Part shown: positions 7,713 to 16,267 of the stretch, one piece after another
Numbering within the stretch: the stretch's first letter is position 1
Layout of the letters: each line of letters begins with the position of its first letter
Assembly (NCBI GenBank): GCA_018240025.1
Contig: JAFEGM010000016.1
Coordinates: 1-64,000, forward strand
Length of the DNA stretch: 64,000 bases
Direction of reading: 5' to 3'
Source: Verrucomicrobiota bacterium
GTDB lineage: Bacteria; Verrucomicrobiota; Verrucomicrobiia; Chthoniobacterales; SZAS-18
Made by a program: the position numbers and the translations under genes
The notes under the pieces: generated by a model
What the model saw: the letters and a program-made list of their open reading frames with translations, nothing else
What the model was told of the DNA's origin: nothing
Database searches by the model: none

Positions 7713-8750
7713 TCACGGGTGGAAGAATGAGTCGATGGTGCGGAAATAGCCGCGGTAGAAGTCGAGGATGCGGTAGCCGAGATAGACCGCGAGGCCGAGG
7801 TAGAGGAGTCGCGGCAGCCAGGCGGTGAAGGAGCGCAGCTTGCGCACGCCTTCTTCCTGATAGTGCACGGCGATGCGGCGGAGGGAGTCCTGCAGGGTGC
7901 CGGTGGTCTCGCCGCTGGCGTAGAGTTGGGCGAAATAGCCGGCAAAAAGCGGCTCGGAGCGGAGCCACTGCGCCGGCGATTCCCCGGCTTCGAAGCGGCT
8001 CGCGCCGCGCTGACCGGCGGCCTCTAGCTTCGGCGAATGACTGGCGCGAGCCGCCAGCGGCCACGCCTCGGGAAAGCCGACGCCCGCGGACACCAGCGCC
8101 TCGAGGGCGAAGGCCAGGCGGGACAAGGCCAGCGCCCGACGACCGGCACCGAGCCACGGCACGGGCGCGAGCGCAGTCTCGATCAGGCCGCGCCAGCTGC
8201 GGCCGCGCTGACCCTGCAGGACGAAGACCAGGATTCCGAGCAGGGAGCCCACGAGGAGGAGGCGGGAGAGCAAGCGCAGCGCCAGCGCCGACAGGCTGGC
8301 CTGTCCCTGGGAGGCAGCCCACGGGAGCAACAGGCCGAAGACGATCAACCCCAGGAAAAGGACGAAGGCCGGGTAGGCCAGCTGTGACGCGAAGTCGGCC
8401 GCCAGACTGGCCCGTTCGCGGTAGTAGGCCGCGAGGAGGTGAAAGCAGGCCCCGAGCCTCCCCGACCGCTCGCCGGCCTCGATCAGGGAGACATCGAGCG
8501 GACTGAACTCCGCCTCCTGCCGCCGGAAGGCGTCTCCCACGGAGCGGCCCGTGGTGAGATCGGCCAGCAGCGCGTCGCAGCGGGCGCGGAAGACGGGACT
8601 CGGCGGCGACGCCCGCAGCGTCTCCAGCGCCTCGACCACGCTCAGGCCGGCTCCGACGAACTGTCCGAGGCGATGATGGAACTCCGCCCGCGCCCGGAAG
8701 TGACTGGGGAGCAGCAGCAGCATGGCGAGGCGAAAGCGCCGGCTCCGCAC
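7713..8750 (-). CDS. gspF: type II secretion/type IV pilus inner-membrane platform protein, GspF family
   Basis: A 345-residue protein with the GspF/PilC layout: two copies of a helical cytoplasmic domain (FHHRLGQFVGAGLSVVEAL and SRLAFALEALVSAGVGFPEA), each followed by membrane segments, with a last membrane helix near the C terminus (LLYLGLAVYLGYRIL). The motif GERSGRLG in the first domain and GETTGTLQDSL in the second are family hallmarks. At 345 residues it is shorter than the usual 400. Start codons are GTG at 8750 and ATG at 8723. It follows ubiD by 4 bases and probably shares its transcript. It would anchor the assembly ATPase to the pseudopilus machinery encoded elsewhere in the window. 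Confidence 0.85.
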   Translation of the reverse strand: MRSRRFRLAMLLLLPSHFRARAEFHHRLGQFVGAGLSVVEALETLRASPPSPVFRARCDALLADLTTGRSVGDAFRRQEAEFSPLDVSLIEAGERSGRLGACFHLLAAYYRERASLAADFASQLAYPAFVLFLGLIVFGLLLPWAASQGQASLSALALRLLSRLLLVGSLLGILVFVLQGQRGRSWRGLIETALAPVPWLGAGRRALALSRLAFALEALVSAGVGFPEAWPLAARASHSPKLEAAGQRGASRFEAGESPAQWLRSEPLFAGYFAQLYASGETTGTLQDSLRRIAVHYQEEGVRKLRSFTAWLPRLLYLGLAVYLGYRILDFYRGYFRTIDSFFHP

Positions 8751-8754
8751 GCGG

Positions 8755-10233
8755 TCAGACGGGGAACCGACTGAGCATTCGCTCCAGCACGGCCGGATCC
8801 ATCTTCACGAGATCGGGCCAGGTGCGGTGATAGCCCTCGCCCGGCAGCTTGCGGGTGGCATCGAAGCCCATGTGCGTACCGATGTTCGGGAAGGTCGGCG
8901 CGTGGTCGAGAGAATCGCACGGACTCTTCACGAAGGTGCTGTCGCGCTGCGGGTCGGTGTTCGAGCAAAGGCGGAAGAGCACCTCGCTGGTGTTGTGGAC
9001 GTCACAGTCATCGTCGACCACCACGATGTATTTGGTGAACATCATCTGGCCCATCCCCCAAAGCCCGTGCATGATCTTGTAGGCCTGCCACGGATACTGC
9101 TTCTTGATGCTGACGAAGACCAGATTGTGGAAGACGCCCTCGGCCGGCAGCGCGATGTCGCGGATCTCCGGGAAGTTCATCCGGAAGACCGGGAGAAAGA
9201 CCCGCACGCTGGCGGTGCCCATGTAGAAGTCCTCCATGGGCGGTATGCCCACGATGGTGGCCGGATAGACGGCCGACTTGCGGTGGGTGATCGCGGTCAG
9301 ATGGAAGACTGGGTACTTGTCGACCGGCGTGTAGAAGCCGGTGTGGTCGCCGAACGGCCCCTCGTCGCGCAGTTCGCCGGGCTGCACGTAACCCTCCAGG
9401 ACGATGTCGACATCGGCCGGAACCTCGAGGTCCACTGTCTCGCATTTGACCAGCTCGACCGACTTTTTGCGGATGAACCCGGCGAAGAGGATCTCGTCGA
9501 GTCCGTCCGGCAGCGGCGCGGTGGCTGCGAACGTGTAGGCCGGGTCGCCGCCGAGCGTGACGGCCACCGGCATGCGCTCGCCGCGCTCGTAGTAGCGCTT
9601 GCCGTGCCGCGCGCCGACTTTGTGGACCTGCCAGTGCATGCCGGTCGTGCGGTCGTCGTACACCTGCATGCGATACATGCCCAGGTTCCGTTCGCCGGTG
9701 TCCGGATCCTTGGTGTGGACGTTGGGGAAGGTGATGAAGCGCCCCCCGTCGTGCGGCCAACATTGGAGAATCGGCAGGTCGAGCAGAGTGGGGAAGTCAT
9801 GGCCGCGGCCCGGCTCGCCCTCGAAGCGATGGATAACCTCCTTACAGGGGCCGTCCTGCACGTGCGCCGGCTTGGCGTGGAGCAGGTTGAGCCCCTGCTT
9901 CAGCAGCTCCCAGCCCTGCTTCAGCGTGGTGGGAGGCTTGGCCTTGAGGATCAGCTCCATTTCGCGGGCCAGCTGCTCGATGTCGTCGAGCTGGAGCGAC
10001 ATGGCCATGCGCCGGCGTGAGCCCATGGTATTGATGGCGAGCGGAAAGCGCGAAGGACGGCCGGCCACGGTCGGCTGCTCGAAGAGCAGCGCCTTGCCCC
10101 CGTTCGGGGCCTTCATTTCACGGTCGGCCAGGACGGTGATCTCCAGTTCCGTGGCCACCGGTTCCTTGATCCGCCGAAGCTCGCCGGCATTTTCCAGCGC
10201 AGTCACGAAAGCAGCGAAAGACGAGTAAGCCAT
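8755..10233 (-). CDS. ubiD: UbiD-family decarboxylase
   Basis: A 492-residue UbiD-family enzyme, which uses prenylated FMN made by UbiX. Family blocks are present: ENAGELRRI at the N terminus, GMYRMQVYDDRTTGMHWQVH, the signature EGPFGDHTGFYTP, and VVVDDDCDVHNTSEV near the end. The start at 10233 is fixed by a very strong ribosome-binding site (GAAGGAGGAGG). The substrate is probably an aromatic carboxylate in quinone synthesis. With ubiE also in this window and a menaquinone-type lineage suspected, a role in the futalosine route is possible. No ubiX is seen here. Confidence 0.9.
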   Translation of the reverse strand: MAYSSFAAFVTALENAGELRRIKEPVATELEITVLADREMKAPNGGKALLFEQPTVAGRPSRFPLAINTMGSRRRMAMSLQLDDIEQLAREMELILKAKPPTTLKQGWELLKQGLNLLHAKPAHVQDGPCKEVIHRFEGEPGRGHDFPTLLDLPILQCWPHDGGRFITFPNVHTKDPDTGERNLGMYRMQVYDDRTTGMHWQVHKVGARHGKRYYERGERMPVAVTLGGDPAYTFAATAPLPDGLDEILFAGFIRKKSVELVKCETVDLEVPADVDIVLEGYVQPGELRDEGPFGDHTGFYTPVDKYPVFHLTAITHRKSAVYPATIVGIPPMEDFYMGTASVRVFLPVFRMNFPEIRDIALPAEGVFHNLVFVSIKKQYPWQAYKIMHGLWGMGQMMFTKYIVVVDDDCDVHNTSEVLFRLCSNTDPQRDSTFVKSPCDSLDHAPTFPNIGTHMGFDATRKLPGEGYHRTWPDLVKMDPAVLERMLSRFPV

Positions 10234-10337
10234 CCTCCTCCTTCGCCAGCCGCGACGCGAATGCAAGCCGGGGTCACCGACGGTGACAGAACGCATTTCA
10301 GGCTGGACACAGAAAATGCGCCCGTTATTGCGGAGCG

Positions 10338-10841
10338 GTGGACACGCCCAACACCTCCGTTGCCCCCGGTGCCGCGCCCGAACTAACCACGCTGTATCAG
10401 ACCGTACAGGCCGGGGCGCGCTGGTTCTATTGGATTGCCGGCCTGTCGATCGTCAATGCGGTGCTGGCGCATTCCGAGTCGAAGGTCCAGTTCGTCCTGG
10501 GCCTGGCGATCACCCAGGTGGTCGACTACCTGATGGCGCAGATCGCCCCAGGCGCGAAGTGGTTCTCGCTGGTGTTCGACGTGCTGCTGGCGGGATCGAT
10601 GGCGTACTTCGGCTACAAGGGTGGCCAGGCCGTACTCTGGGCTCTCTTCTGTGGGCTGGGCGTGTTTCTGGTCGATTGCGCCCTGTTCGGCTGGCTGTGC
10701 TTCATGGGCGGAGCCGTGAACACCGGGGTCGTGCTCGGTGGAGTTTTCCGCGCGCTGGCGCTGGTCGCCGTCTTCGGCAGTATCGCAGCCACCCGGCGGC
10801 TCCATGCGTTGAAGGCCCAGCTGCCGGCCGAGGCGACCTGA
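10338..10841 (+). CDS. hypothetical inner-membrane protein, four predicted helices
   Basis: A 167-residue protein starting at GTG. It has a hydrophilic, Pro/Ala-rich N terminus, then four hydrophobic stretches: WFYWIAGLSIVNAVLA, WFSLVFDVLLAGSMAYFG, AVLWALFCGLGVFLVDCAL with the following WLCFMGG, and VLGGVFRALALVAVFGSIA. The TTLYQTVQAGARWFYWIAGLS opening is seen in small uncharacterised membrane proteins of unknown function. It stands alone between ubiD (divergent) and tRNA-Ala. I do not recognise a named family. Confidence 0.7.
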   Translation: MDTPNTSVAPGAAPELTTLYQTVQAGARWFYWIAGLSIVNAVLAHSESKVQFVLGLAITQVVDYLMAQIAPGAKWFSLVFDVLLAGSMAYFGYKGGQAVLWALFCGLGVFLVDCALFGWLCFMGGAVNTGVVLGGVFRALALVAVFGSIAATRRLHALKAQLPAEAT

Positions 10842-10965
10842 GCCCCGTCAATCTGGGGACTCGCCGAGGTCGGAGGTAAGGGTCCGCCATTGGGGAGCAT
10901 GCGACCTGTTCCAAGGGCGTTTGCGCCGGAGGAAAACGTGCGCATCTTTGGCGGCTCCCGGCAGC

Positions 10966-11039
10966 GGGGGTATAGCTCAGTTGGCTAGAGCGTCTGATTT
11001 GCATTCAGAAGGCCAGGGGTTCGAGTCCCCTTACCTCCA
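10966..11039 (+). tRNA. tRNA-Ala(TGC)
   Basis: A full cloverleaf: acceptor GGGGGTA pairs with TACCTCC (one G-T pair), the D arm is AGCTCAGTTGGCTAGAGC, the anticodon stem CTGAT/ATTCAG surrounds the loop with TGC, and the T arm is AGGGG-TTCGAGT-CCCCT. The discriminator is A and CCA is not encoded. Confidence 0.96.
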
Positions 11040-11087
11040 CGCTCTCGATGTCTTGCACAGCCCGCCCGGGTCTGCGTCAGTAGGGAC

Positions 11088-12470
11088 GTGAAGCGTCCGC
11101 TGTCCTGCCTCCTCGCCCTCACCGCCACCGCCGCTGTCTCCGCCACGGCGCAGGATCTGCGACCGCAGATCGAAGCGGCCCGCAAGGCCGAGGACAAGGC
11201 CTCGCTGGTCGAACTCCAGCGACGAGCGCTGGCGGCGGGCAGTGCGGATGCGAATCTGCTGCGCGAGCTGATCGCGGGCATGATCGAGGCGGGCGACGCG
11301 AAGCGCGCCCAGACTCTGCTCGACGGCTCCGCCAGCAAGCTGGCGCCGGCCGCAGTGGACGAGTTGCGCGGCGATCTAGCCGCCGCCCAGGGCAAGGACG
11401 GCGAGGCTCTGGCCGCGTGGGAGCGCGCCCTGGGCGCCCGGCCGGGCAATCGCACCGCGCCGCTCGCCGACAAGCTGGCGGAGCAGGCCAAGCGCAGCGG
11501 ACAGCCGGAGATCGCGATCCGCAACCTGCGCAAAGTCCTTGGCGCGGTCAGCGGGACCGACGCGGCCCGACTGCGGATGCAACTCGCCATGGCGCTGCTG
11601 CGGCATGGGGATTTCGACGAGGCCGTGAAGGAAGGTCAGGCCGCGAGCAAGGCCGCCGCCGCGGAGACGGTGGTGAAGGCAAACTTCCCGGCCATCGAAG
11701 CTCTCCAACGCGCGCTGCCGACGCTCAATCCCGGTCTGGCGAGGGCACGCAGCAATCCGGACAAGTTCGTCGGCCAGATGGAGATCGGCATGCTCTGCGC
11801 CGCGGTGGGTGCGCTCCCCGCCGCGCGGCAGGCGGCTGAAGCGGCCCTCAAAGCCCAGCCCGAGGCGCTCGCCCCCGTACTTCTGCAAGGATACGCCCTG
11901 CGGGCATTCGGGAAGCCGGATGACGCCGCCAAACTGCGGGTGGCACCCATCCCCGACGGCCCGCGCTTTGTCGCCAAACTGCTCCCGGCGCTGACCTCGG
12001 CGGATGTGGCGCTGCGCTCCGGCCCCGAGGCCGCGGCGCTGGCGCGCCGGGCGGCGAATCTACTGGCCGCAGGTCAGCCCGTGCTCGCGCTGGAGGCCGG
12101 CGAAGCCGCGCTCAAGGCCGATCCGAAGAACGGCATCGGCGCACTGATCGCGGGCCAGGCTTCCTCCCAACTCGGCCGGCGGGCCGAGGCCGTGCGCTAC
12201 GCCAAGCTGGCCACCGAACTGGCACCGAAGGATGCCGAGGCCTGGAACTTCAGCGCGCAGCTGCAGCGGCGTCGGACCGACTACCGCGGCGCGGTCGAGG
12301 CCTTCACTCAGGCGCTGGCGCTGGCGCCGCGGGACGTCGATTCCCTCCGGGGCCGCGAGGCCTGCCTGCGTACGCTCGGTCGAGATGGCGAAGCGGATCG
12401 GGACCGCGAGGCGTGGATGGCGCTGACGGCACCGAAGCCGCCCACTCCCACGCCGACGAAGCGGAGCTGA
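11088..12470 (+). CDS. exported TPR-repeat protein
   Basis: A 460-residue protein starting at GTG, with a signal peptide (residues 1-20, cleavage near ATAQD). The mature protein is Ala/Leu-rich and built from tetratricopeptide helices; the clearest are at the C terminus (GALIAGQASSQLGRRAEAV, then AWNFSAQLQRRRTDYRGAVE and LALAPRDVDSLRGREACL). It should sit in the periplasm and act as a protein-binding scaffold. Partners are unknown. The gene is between two tRNA genes, with none of its neighbours giving a functional hint. Confidence 0.85.
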   Translation: MKRPLSCLLALTATAAVSATAQDLRPQIEAARKAEDKASLVELQRRALAAGSADANLLRELIAGMIEAGDAKRAQTLLDGSASKLAPAAVDELRGDLAAAQGKDGEALAAWERALGARPGNRTAPLADKLAEQAKRSGQPEIAIRNLRKVLGAVSGTDAARLRMQLAMALLRHGDFDEAVKEGQAASKAAAAETVVKANFPAIEALQRALPTLNPGLARARSNPDKFVGQMEIGMLCAAVGALPAARQAAEAALKAQPEALAPVLLQGYALRAFGKPDDAAKLRVAPIPDGPRFVAKLLPALTSADVALRSGPEAAALARRAANLLAAGQPVLALEAGEAALKADPKNGIGALIAGQASSQLGRRAEAVRYAKLATELAPKDAEAWNFSAQLQRRRTDYRGAVEAFTQALALAPRDVDSLRGREACLRTLGRDGEADRDREAWMALTAPKPPTPTPTKRS

Positions 12471-12508
12471 GATCTGGAAGACCGCGCCTCCCTCGGCGAC
12501 GAAAAATG

Positions 12509-12596
12509 CGGTGAGGAGAGGATTCGAACCTCCGGAGAGCTTTTGGCCCTCAACGCTTTAGCAAAGCGCCGCTTTCGACCACTCAGCCACCTCACC
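12509..12596 (-). tRNA. tRNA-Ser(GCT)
   Basis: An 88-base class II tRNA on the minus strand. Acceptor GGTGAGG pairs with CCTCACC, the discriminator is G as in serine tRNAs, the anticodon is GCT, and a long variable arm is present between the anticodon and T stems. The T arm is GGAGG-TTCGAAT-CCTCT. CCA is not fully encoded (CA follows). Confidence 0.96.
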
Positions 12597-12597
12597 T

Positions 12598-12978
12598 ATG
12601 CTGCGAGCAGCCCGTCGAGATACTCGCGTCCGCGCCGCTCGTCAAATTTCCATCGCACTGCTGCTCGCTTTGTTTGGCGCCGGCTGCGTTTCGCGCCGCG
12701 TGGAAGAGGAGGACCCTGTCCTCGCCGGCGCGGCCAAAGTGCCTGGCGGTCGGGTGGAGCTTGCGGTCGGCCGCGTTTCCATGGTCGATGCCGCCGGCCG
12801 CTTCGTACTCGTGGAGGCCCCTTATGGCGTCGCTCCCGGCACGGAACTGCAGCTGCGCCGCGGCACGGCACCGGCGGGTCGCCTCAAGGCCGGCAGCGAG
12901 CGCCGGGCCGGGCTGTTTGCCGCCGGCATCGAAAGCGGCACGCCCGAGGTGGGGGACGGAGTGGTGATGGTGCGCTAA
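12598..12978 (+). CDS. small lipoprotein
   Basis: A 126-residue protein with an Arg-rich N terminus, a hydrophobic stretch (ISIALLLALF) and the lipobox GAGC at about residues 27-30, so it should be lipid-anchored. The mature part has two short beta-like repeats (GGRVELAVGRVSMVDAAGRFVLVEA, split here into strands) and resembles small SH3-like domains, but I know no named family. The ATG lies 2 bases from the 5' end of tRNA-Ser on the other strand, so its promoter and leader must overlap that tRNA gene, or the real start is a rarer codon downstream. Confidence 0.65.
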   Translation: MLRAARRDTRVRAARQISIALLLALFGAGCVSRRVEEEDPVLAGAAKVPGGRVELAVGRVSMVDAAGRFVLVEAPYGVAPGTELQLRRGTAPAGRLKAGSERRAGLFAAGIESGTPEVGDGVVMVR

Positions 12979-12982
12979 CGGA

Positions 12983-13001
12983 CGGCCGCGAACTGCGGCC
13001 G
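12983..13001. terminator. GC-rich hairpin between convergent genes
   Basis: CGGCCGC and GCGGCCG form a perfect 7-base-pair stem around the loop GAACT, between the ends of the lipoprotein gene and the minus-strand secreted protein gene. No T run follows on either strand, so termination is only suggested. Confidence 0.35.
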
Positions 13002-13006
13002 GGCGC

Positions 13007-13582
13007 TCACCGGTCGCCCTTCAGGTCGAAGTCGCCCTTCAGGAAGCTGCCCTGCATCCATTTCAGGCTTTGATCGCGCTGCTGCACGCGCGGCGCTTCC
13101 ATCTTGTCCCACTGCGCGCGATCCACGACCACGATTTGGCCGCCCTTGCCGTTGAGCGCGTGCTTGTAGAGCAGGTAGGCCTTCTTGCCCTTCCACTCCC
13201 GCGTTTCCACGATCGTGTTGGCCTCGGCCACATTTTGCGACTCGACCGAGGTGGGCGGCCCGTACTGCGCCAGCAGCGCCGCCAGCACGCCGCGGGTGGC
13301 TTTCTTGCCGGAGACCTCGATGTGGATGGAATAGAGCTTCCGCCAGAGGAAATTGTACTTCACTTCGTCGAGGTTGAAGTTGGCATAGCGGAGGCCCGCA
13401 CGCGTGTCCTTGAGCGTCAGCCATCGGCCCACCTCTTCGCTGGTCTCGACCTTGGTGAACGATTCCGGCGTGGTCAGCAGGCGCACGCCGAGGAAACCGT
13501 ACTCGGCATCGACGTTGGCCAGTCCCTGCGCGAAGGCGGAACCGGCGAGCAGAACGGAAGCGACAACAGCCAGAAGACGCAT
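13007..13582 (-). CDS. secreted protein of unknown function
   Basis: A 191-residue protein with a clean signal peptide (MRLLAVVASVLLAGSAFAQ). The mature part reads FGLLGVRL-like early strands, then WLTLKD..GLRYANFNLDEVKYNFLWRKLY, then a block that ends with a hydrophilic C terminus. It has features of the small periplasmic proteins that are common in Verrucomicrobiota but I do not recognise the family. The start is supported by GGGAG 9 bases before the ATG. The gene is convergent with the lipoprotein gene and divergent from pilT, 132 bases away. Confidence 0.75.
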   Translation of the reverse strand: MRLLAVVASVLLAGSAFAQGLANVDAEYGFLGVRLLTTPESFTKVETSEEVGRWLTLKDTRAGLRYANFNLDEVKYNFLWRKLYSIHIEVSGKKATRGVLAALLAQYGPPTSVESQNVAEANTIVETREWKGKKAYLLYKHALNGKGGQIVVVDRAQWDKMEAPRVQQRDQSLKWMQGSFLKGDFDLKGDR

Positions 13583-13714
13583 GGGTGACGCTCCCTCTCC
13601 GGCCCGCCGAGTCAATGCCCATCCGCGGGCCGTCGATTCGGATTTGCCCTTTCCGGCGGATTGCGCTTTGAACGTCGTCCCCCGGCGGCGCGTGCGCCGT
13701 GATTCCCATTTTCC

Positions 13715-14788
13715 ATGGCCTACATCGACTCGTTCTTCCAGGCGCTCATCGATTCCGGGGCGTCCGATCTGCACCTCGGGGAAGGCCAGCCGCCCAAGAT
13801 CCGCCGCCATGGCGACATTGTACCGATCCGGGACGAGGTGCTCACGCGGGAGGAGGCCGAGTACATGCTTTCGGAAATCGCCGGGGCCGAAGCGTGGGCG
13901 AAGTTCGTCGAGCGCGGCGATCTCGACTTCGCCTACGAGATGAACGAGGAGGCGCGCTTCCGCTGCAATTACCTCAAGCAGGCGCACGGCTACGGTGCGG
14001 TGTTTCGCCTCATCCCGACGAAGATCGCCACCATTGAGCAACTCGGCGTCCCGGCCGTGATCAAGGAATTCGGCGAGCTGCGCGGAGGGCTCGTGCTGGT
14101 CACCGGGCCGACCGGCTCGGGCAAGTCGACCACGCTGGCGGCGCTGATCGACTACATCAACGTCAACTTCTCGCGCCACATCGTGACGATCGAGGAACCG
14201 ATCGAATTCGTGCATCGGAACAAGCGCAGCATCATCACCCAGCGCGAGGTGCCGGAGCACGCGAGTTCGTTTCCGAGCGGCCTTAAGGCGGCGCTGCGCG
14301 AGGACGCGGACATCGTGCTGGTGGGTGAAATGCGCGATCTCGAGACCATCTCGCTGGCGCTGACCGCGGCCGAAACGGGACTGCTGGTCTTCGGCACGCT
14401 GCACACGAACAACGCGCGCAAGACGGTCGACCGACTGATCGACGTCTTTCCGTCCGATCAGCAGGCCCAGGTCCGGACCATGCTAGCCGCTTCCCTGCGC
14501 GGCGTAGTGGCGCAGCTGCTGATGAAGAAAGCCGACGGCTCCGGGCGTGTGGCGGTGAATGAGATCCTCGTCAGCACGCCAGCGGTGGGCGCTATCATTC
14601 GCGAGGGGGCGACGCAGAAGCTGGAAGACGTCATCATCGGCGGCAAACAGTTCGGCATGCAGTTCATGGACGACGCCATTTGGGACCAGCTGCGCCATGG
14701 CGTGGTCAGCCCGCGCGAGGCTTACATGAAGGCCATCGACAAGGCGCGCTTCCGCAAGTTCCTCCCGCCGGAAGAAGAAGGGCTCTGA
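13715..14788 (+). CDS. pilT: twitching motility/pilus retraction ATPase PilT
   Basis: A 357-residue hexameric secretion ATPase of the PilT type. It shows SGASDLHLGEGQPPKIR at residues 13-30, a P loop at 131-139 (GPTGSGKST), the Asp box (VTIEEPIEF), Walker B (ADIVLVGEMRDLET) and the His box (LVFGTLHTNNA), with a C-terminal tail ending in RKFLPPEEEGL. PilT depolymerises type IV pili. It is monocistronic here. The other pilus or secretion genes in the window (gspF, gspD, the gspH-K operon) are far away, and no PilB/GspE assembly ATPase is seen. Confidence 0.95.
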   Translation: MAYIDSFFQALIDSGASDLHLGEGQPPKIRRHGDIVPIRDEVLTREEAEYMLSEIAGAEAWAKFVERGDLDFAYEMNEEARFRCNYLKQAHGYGAVFRLIPTKIATIEQLGVPAVIKEFGELRGGLVLVTGPTGSGKSTTLAALIDYINVNFSRHIVTIEEPIEFVHRNKRSIITQREVPEHASSFPSGLKAALREDADIVLVGEMRDLETISLALTAAETGLLVFGTLHTNNARKTVDRLIDVFPSDQQAQVRTMLAASLRGVVAQLLMKKADGSGRVAVNEILVSTPAVGAIIREGATQKLEDVIIGGKQFGMQFMDDAIWDQLRHGVVSPREAYMKAIDKARFRKFLPPEEEGL

Positions 14789-14817
14789 AGGAGGATTGAC
14801 CTGCGGTTTTGGTCGCT

Positions 14818-14930
14818 TCGAGGACGAGGACGAGGACGAGGACGACAGGACTGCGAGGACGACAGGACTGCGAGGACGACAGAACTGCGAGGACGACGGG
14901 GATGACGAGGACGACGAGGGACGGGGGCCG
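14818..14930. repeat. tandem repeat, hexamer GAGGAC and a 17-base unit
   Basis: Right after pilT the sequence holds the hexamer GAGGAC four times (about 14818-14844) and then three copies of the 17-base unit AGGACTGCGAGGACGAC at 14847-14863, 14864-14880 and 14881-14897 (the last has one change). A degenerate tail of GACGAGGAC follows to about 14930. It is intergenic and does not look coding in any frame with neighbouring support. Confidence 0.9.
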
Positions 14931-14984
14931 ACGGGGAGGGGAGACGTGCAAGGGCCGCCCTTTTCGGGGGTAGGTGATCTGCGG

Positions 14985-16133
14985 TCAGAACGCGCGCTCG
15001 GAAAGGCTTTGCTGATTGGTCGACGGTTCCATCGGCGCAGCGGGCTTGGCGCGATCGGCGAGGTAGAGCCGATCGCGACCGCAGTCGACGATGGCGGCGC
15101 TCGCAATGAGGGCCTCGTTGCCGAGCAGGCCGAAGAACTGGCCCCATTCCGGCGGCAGTTCGGCGCCGAGGCCGTCGATGTAATCGACCATGCGGGCCTT
15201 GTGGGGTGGGGCGGGGTAGTTGCCGATCAGGAAGCTGCTCAGCTCGCCTTCGTACACCGCGTGTTCCTTGCCGTAGTAGTCGACCTTCTTGAGCTTCGGG
15301 TTCAGCTCCATGGGCACGCCGACTTTCCGGCAGGCCGAATAAGAAAGCGTGGTGCGCGGGTCGCCGGTGTCGAGAAGCATCACGCCGCGCACGCCGTTGA
15401 CGGTGACGGGGACAACGGGGCGCTCGCGCAGGGCGCTGGCCCGGCGCATTCGCACCTGGACGTAGCCGCTCGCCCAGGCGTCGGCCTCCAGCGCTTCGCC
15501 GTGGCGGCTGTTCGGATCGCGCGAGAGCCACATCCGCGCGCGGGCCATGTCGAGCAGGGCGCCGTGCCGACGCAGGACGCTCATGCCGAGCAGCCCCGGC
15601 CGCCATTTGCCGGGCGGGATGGGGGAGTCGATCAGGACGATGTTGGTCGGCTCGAGGTCCACCCCGCCGAGCGCGAGGGGGGCCGAGCCCGCCCAGGCGC
15701 GCAGCTCGCGGCCGCCGAAGTCACGCATGGCCTCGTCGCCCTTCAGCTGCCGCAGCGGGACGCCGAGCACCCGGCGCAGGTTGGCCTCGAGCGAAACTGT
15801 GTGCGCGCCGGTGTCGATGCCCATCACCACGCGGGCCTGGCCGATCTGAGCGAGCGTGAAGTACTGGCCTTGAGAACGCCGCACTTCCACCAGCGTACAG
15901 CCGGCGGCCTGCAGAATCTGGTCGAAGCGGAACGAGAGTTTCTCGTCGTGGGGCGCCGGCGGGGCGTTGGGAAAGCGGTCCCACAGCTCGACGAGCACTG
16001 CCGGATCGGTGATCGGCGTGGCGCCACCATTCGTGCCGGCCGCGGGCGCGCGCGCCGGCCCACGGCCGGGCTGCGCGAGCAGGGGGGGGCCGACCGCGAG
16101 CAGACAAAGGACAGACAACAGCCGCAGGAGCAC
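14985..16133 (-). CDS. retropepsin-like aspartic protease, exported
   Basis: The protein of about 382 residues has two Asp-Thr-Gly motifs, VMGIDTGAHTVSL and VMLLDTGDPRTTLS, as in single-chain pepsin/retropepsin-like proteases of bacteria. The stretch LLGMSVLRRHGALLD follows the first, and a second lobe has GLLGNEALI. The GTG at 16133 gives a signal peptide (MLLRLLSVLCLLAVGPPLLA) and has GGAGG about 13 bases upstream; the upstream alternative is a TTG. A run of eight G lies in the signal-peptide region. It is likely periplasmic. The real substrate is unknown. The gene is divergent from the arsenic cluster. Confidence 0.8.
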   Translation of the reverse strand: MLLRLLSVLCLLAVGPPLLAQPGRGPARAPAAGTNGGATPITDPAVLVELWDRFPNAPPAPHDEKLSFRFDQILQAAGCTLVEVRRSQGQYFTLAQIGQARVVMGIDTGAHTVSLEANLRRVLGVPLRQLKGDEAMRDFGGRELRAWAGSAPLALGGVDLEPTNIVLIDSPIPPGKWRPGLLGMSVLRRHGALLDMARARMWLSRDPNSRHGEALEADAWASGYVQVRMRRASALRERPVVPVTVNGVRGVMLLDTGDPRTTLSYSACRKVGVPMELNPKLKKVDYYGKEHAVYEGELSSFLIGNYPAPPHKARMVDYIDGLGAELPPEWGQFFGLLGNEALIASAAIVDCGRDRLYLADRAKPAAPMEPSTNQQSLSERAF

Positions 16134-16267
16134 GACGGACTGTAGCGGCCTCCGAGGAGCGTGAACAGCAGTGAGTGCGCTCCCGACCGGGGTGGCACAT
16201 CCGCAGCCGGAGCCGCGTGACAAATTGCCTGCGTCCTTTCCCGCCAGTCGGCGTCTTCACCGAAGCC

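Noticed and set aside
14818-14930. A CRISPR array
   Set aside because: The units are adjoining, without spacers of constant length, and no cas gene is nearby.
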